7,710 bases of DNA from positions 1 to 7,710 of the forward strand of contig JACQVJ010000199.1 of assembly GCA_016209805.1 (NCBI GenBank), read 5' to 3'. The stretch is from Ignavibacteriota bacterium (GTDB taxonomy: Bacteria > Bacteroidota > Ignavibacteria > UBA10030 > UBA6906). Made by a program: the position numbers and the translations under genes. The stretch's first letter is position 1, and every line of letters starts with the position of its first letter. Below are positions 6,101 to 7,710 of this stretch, one piece after another. Below the pieces are notes generated by a model, which was given only the letters and a program-made list of their open reading frames with translations, had not been told where the DNA came from and made no database searches.

Positions 6101-6424
6101 GTGATACCAATCCTCGTCTTCTATCTTCACATAGTCGGTGTTACCGCGGCCTTCACAAAGCGCTGGCAGGAGGACGGGATTGTCGAGGGCTTCCTTGCTG
6201 TGTTCTTCATGGCGTTGATTTTTTTTGTGGGATGGGCGATGTCGTCCTTCATTATGAGACTCATCATGGATCAGCCGGGGCTGGGATTCCTGTTCGACCG
6301 CGATGCTGCCTCACTGCTCCTGTTGACGATGGGGGAAGGAGTGCTGTATTATTTCTACTTCAGGAAAGAACCTCCGGCGGAGACTCAGAGGGAAAAGGCA
6401 GGCACCACGTCATCACGCTACTGA
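6101..6424 (+). CDS. Small three-helix membrane protein of unknown function
   Basis: I do not recognise this 107-residue protein. It has three hydrophobic segments: about 2-18 (starting at the GTG-encoded Met), 26-56 (GFLAVFFMALIFFVGWAMSS, then FIMRLIM) and 69-87 (SLLLLTMGEGVLYYFYF). A hydrophilic tail ends TTSSRY. The start GTG lies 4 bases after the transferase stop, with AGGGG at 6084-6088 as a rather distant ribosome-binding site, so it is probably translated from the same mRNA. The position suggests a link to glycan synthesis or the envelope, but nothing in the sequence shows a reaction. An 8-base T run at 6219-6226 lies within it. Its last 7 bases overlap the end of tonB on the other strand. 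Confidence 0.75.
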   Translation: MIPILVFYLHIVGVTAAFTKRWQEDGIVEGFLAVFFMALIFFVGWAMSSFIMRLIMDQPGLGFLFDRDAASLLLLTMGEGVLYYFYFRKEPPAETQREKAGTTSSRY

Positions 6425-7191
6425 AGACGAAAGTTGAATGTGATAACGCAGGTCTGATCAACCTGCGGGGAAGATCGTTTGAGAGCTTCGAACATCCACA
6501 GCCGTACTTTCTTCATCGCAGCCTCTTCGAGTCGGGTGTTCCCCTTTTGCGCGGGCTTCAAACTCTTCACACTCCCATCAGGCAACACTACAGCTTCGAT
6601 CTTGATCTGAGCTTCAACGTTGACTCCTGAGGGATACTCAGGGAGCTCACCGCTGATCTTTTTTCGTGTTCCACCGTCGCTCCACTGCATGGAAACAGAG
6701 ACGGCGTCACCAATTCCTCCGCTGAGCGCACCGGTGACACGAGGATCTGCAACATCACCGGCGAGCGGACCAACGCCCGGGGTGACGAATTTTTCTTTTT
6801 CTCCGAGTCCACTCCCCATTCCCCGCTCTCGTGATGTTTCCGAACGCCCGGCCAGACGGACACGCTCGGACGGACTCGAATCCCGCACATCGATCTTCTT
6901 TGCTGCGGGGATTCTCAGGATCTCATCAGGGAGGTCAATACTCCGTTCGGGGAGATCACGCTGTGTTGTTTCCGCAACATTGGAAGATAGTCTTGGAGCA
7001 TCGGCACTTGCCATGGAGAGACGCGCAATGCTTGCCGTCGGCACGTTCGTCACCGCCCCCCACGTCACTTCGATGAATTCCGGCTCGCTCACGGAGACAT
7101 CAACTTCCCAGAGGAACAACATGAGGGCGATCACCGAGTGAAACACGATTGAGCCGATCCACCCGTTCCTATCTTCTCTCCGGACCTTCAT
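6418..7191 (-). CDS. tonB: Energy transducer TonB
   Basis: TonB spans the periplasm and passes energy from the ExbB-ExbD proton channel to outer-membrane receptors. The 257-residue protein has a basic cytoplasmic N-terminus and one membrane helix (about 11-28), with S14 and H18 forming the SxxxH pattern that TonB needs to interact with ExbB. A long polar periplasmic stretch follows. The C-terminal TonB fold (about 180-257) contains LPEYPSGVNVEAQIKIEAVV (183-202), LPDGSVKSLKP and EEAAMKKVRLWMFEAL. The middle lacks the proline-rich Glu-Pro/Lys-Pro repeats of E. coli TonB. It starts 6 bases after the exbD stop with no Shine-Dalgarno sequence: the message has six C between TAG and ATG. Translation therefore probably depends on exbD. 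TolA is the alternative, but the C-terminus is TonB-like. Confidence 0.9.
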   Translation of the reverse strand: MKVRREDRNGWIGSIVFHSVIALMLFLWEVDVSVSEPEFIEVTWGAVTNVPTASIARLSMASADAPRLSSNVAETTQRDLPERSIDLPDEILRIPAAKKIDVRDSSPSERVRLAGRSETSRERGMGSGLGEKEKFVTPGVGPLAGDVADPRVTGALSGGIGDAVSVSMQWSDGGTRKKISGELPEYPSGVNVEAQIKIEAVVLPDGSVKSLKPAQKGNTRLEEAAMKKVRLWMFEALKRSSPQVDQTCVITFNFRLQ

Positions 7192-7197
7192 GGGGGG

Positions 7198-7605
7198 CTA
7201 TTGAACAGTGACTGGCTGTGTGGCAATCATGAACCGGATGGCACCTACCGCCTTGGCGATATCGATTACCTGAACGGTGTTCTGGAGTGTCACGTTCTTA
7301 TCCGCATTGATAACCACGACTCGATCGCGATTGTTGGTCATAGCTGCGGAGAGTGCCTGGCCAAGCGTCTCCAGAGACACGCGATCGGCATTCACAAAAA
7401 GGAGTCCCTTCTCCGTCACCGTGATCGTCACCGACTTGTCTTTTGCCGACTCACCTGTCTCCGCTTTGGGAACCTGCACCTTGATCCCAGGCTGCATCAC
7501 AAAAGAAGAGGAGAGGAGGAAGAAGATCAGTAACTGCATGACCACATCGGTCAGCGAGGTGAAATTGAACGAAGCGAGGTACTTGTTTTCAACCTGAAAT
7601 CTCAC
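7198..7605 (-). CDS. exbD: Biopolymer transport protein ExbD (ExbD/TolR family)
   Basis: ExbD works with ExbB in the inner membrane as a proton channel that drives TonB. The 135-residue protein has a short cytoplasmic end, one membrane helix (about 17-37, SLTDVVMQLLIFFLLSSSFV) containing the essential proton-carrying aspartate D20, and a periplasmic domain. That domain includes VQVPKAETGES, VTITVTEKGLLFVNADRV and DRVVVINADKNVTLQNTVQV, typical of the family and normal in length. The GTG start (7603-7605) is supported by GGGGAGG 5 bases upstream (7611-7617), which overlaps the stop of the preceding gene. The adjacent tonB argues for ExbD rather than TolR. Confidence 0.93.
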   Translation of the reverse strand: MRFQVENKYLASFNFTSLTDVVMQLLIFFLLSSSFVMQPGIKVQVPKAETGESAKDKSVTITVTEKGLLFVNADRVSLETLGQALSAAMTNNRDRVVVINADKNVTLQNTVQVIDIAKAVGAIRFMIATQPVTVQ

Positions 7606-7616
7606 GGCTCCCTCCC

Positions 7617-7710
7617 CTATGCTTTTCTCCTGAAGAACTGATCCTCTTCATGCGCAAGGGCTGGAGAGGGGGAAATATCTTCGTGCTTCTTCGGGTGGGG
7701 GCCGCTGCCG
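7617..7710 (-). CDS. C-terminal end of a gene upstream of exbD, probably exbB
   Basis: Only the last 30 codons are in the window. The frame reads without interruption from the edge to TAG at 7617-7619, ending EEDQFFRRKA, and the stop touches the exbD ribosome-binding site, so the two genes are tightly linked. The tail is hydrophilic and rich in Pro, His, Lys and Glu. By position this should be an ExbB/TolQ/MotA-type proton-channel protein, which nearly always precedes exbD. The visible piece has no diagnostic motif, so this rests on context. Confidence 0.5.
   Translation of the reverse strand, partial: GSGPHPKKHEDISPSPALAHEEDQFFRRKA

Noticed and set aside
6620..7141. 173-codon open frame on the + strand opposite tonB
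   Set aside because: The tonB reading has a membrane helix with SxxxH and the TonB C-terminal fold; the opposite frame is Ser/Arg/Pro-rich with no domain or ribosome-binding site.

Overview
The window looks like a chromosomal segment of a Gram-negative bacterium. It encodes TonB/ExbD energy transduction to the outer membrane, the heptose enzyme GmhA and a polyprenyl-phosphate sugar transferase of the kind that starts O-antigen or exopolysaccharide synthesis. Base composition is near 50-60% G+C in most genes. The style of the ClpS, TonB and AlaRS sequences reminds me of the Bacteroidota/Chlorobiota/Ignavibacteria group, but that is an impression, not a search result. No rRNA, tRNA, CRISPR array, transposase or integrase is visible.

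Left third (1-3954, + strand). A gene-free leader with a candidate promoter precedes clpS (231-509). Right after clpS, with a strong ribosome-binding site, the first 113 bases of an alanyl-tRNA synthetase gene appear (GTG at 526). They run into unrelated sequence and stop after 40 codons. Next comes a two-gene type II toxin-antitoxin module (antitoxin 657-890, RelE-like toxin 887-1150), and then a complete alaS (1147-3954) whose first 113 bases match the truncated copy without gaps. The simplest reading is that clpS and alaS were once adjacent, and that a toxin-antitoxin module entered the 5' end of alaS and brought a fresh, divergent alaS start with it. The old start remains as a 40-codon remnant. 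The toxin stop codon overlaps the alaS start codon (ATGA), so translation of an essential synthetase now appears tied to translation of a toxin. This is the most interesting part of the window.

Middle (3955-6424, + strand). An 86-base stretch with no G at all separates alaS from gmhA and may be a Rho-dependent termination region. gmhA (4046-4651), a WbaP/WcaJ-like initiating glycosyl-phosphotransferase (4657-6096) and a small three-helix membrane protein of unknown function (6101-6424) follow with gaps of 4-5 bases, so they probably form one transcript serving cell-surface glycan synthesis.

Right part (6418-7710, - strand). A TonB-system operon runs leftward: the tail of a probable exbB (cut by the window edge), then exbD, then tonB. 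Its last gene ends inside the end of the small membrane-protein gene (7-base convergent overlap). Together these proteins would couple the proton gradient of the inner membrane to TonB-dependent outer-membrane receptors.
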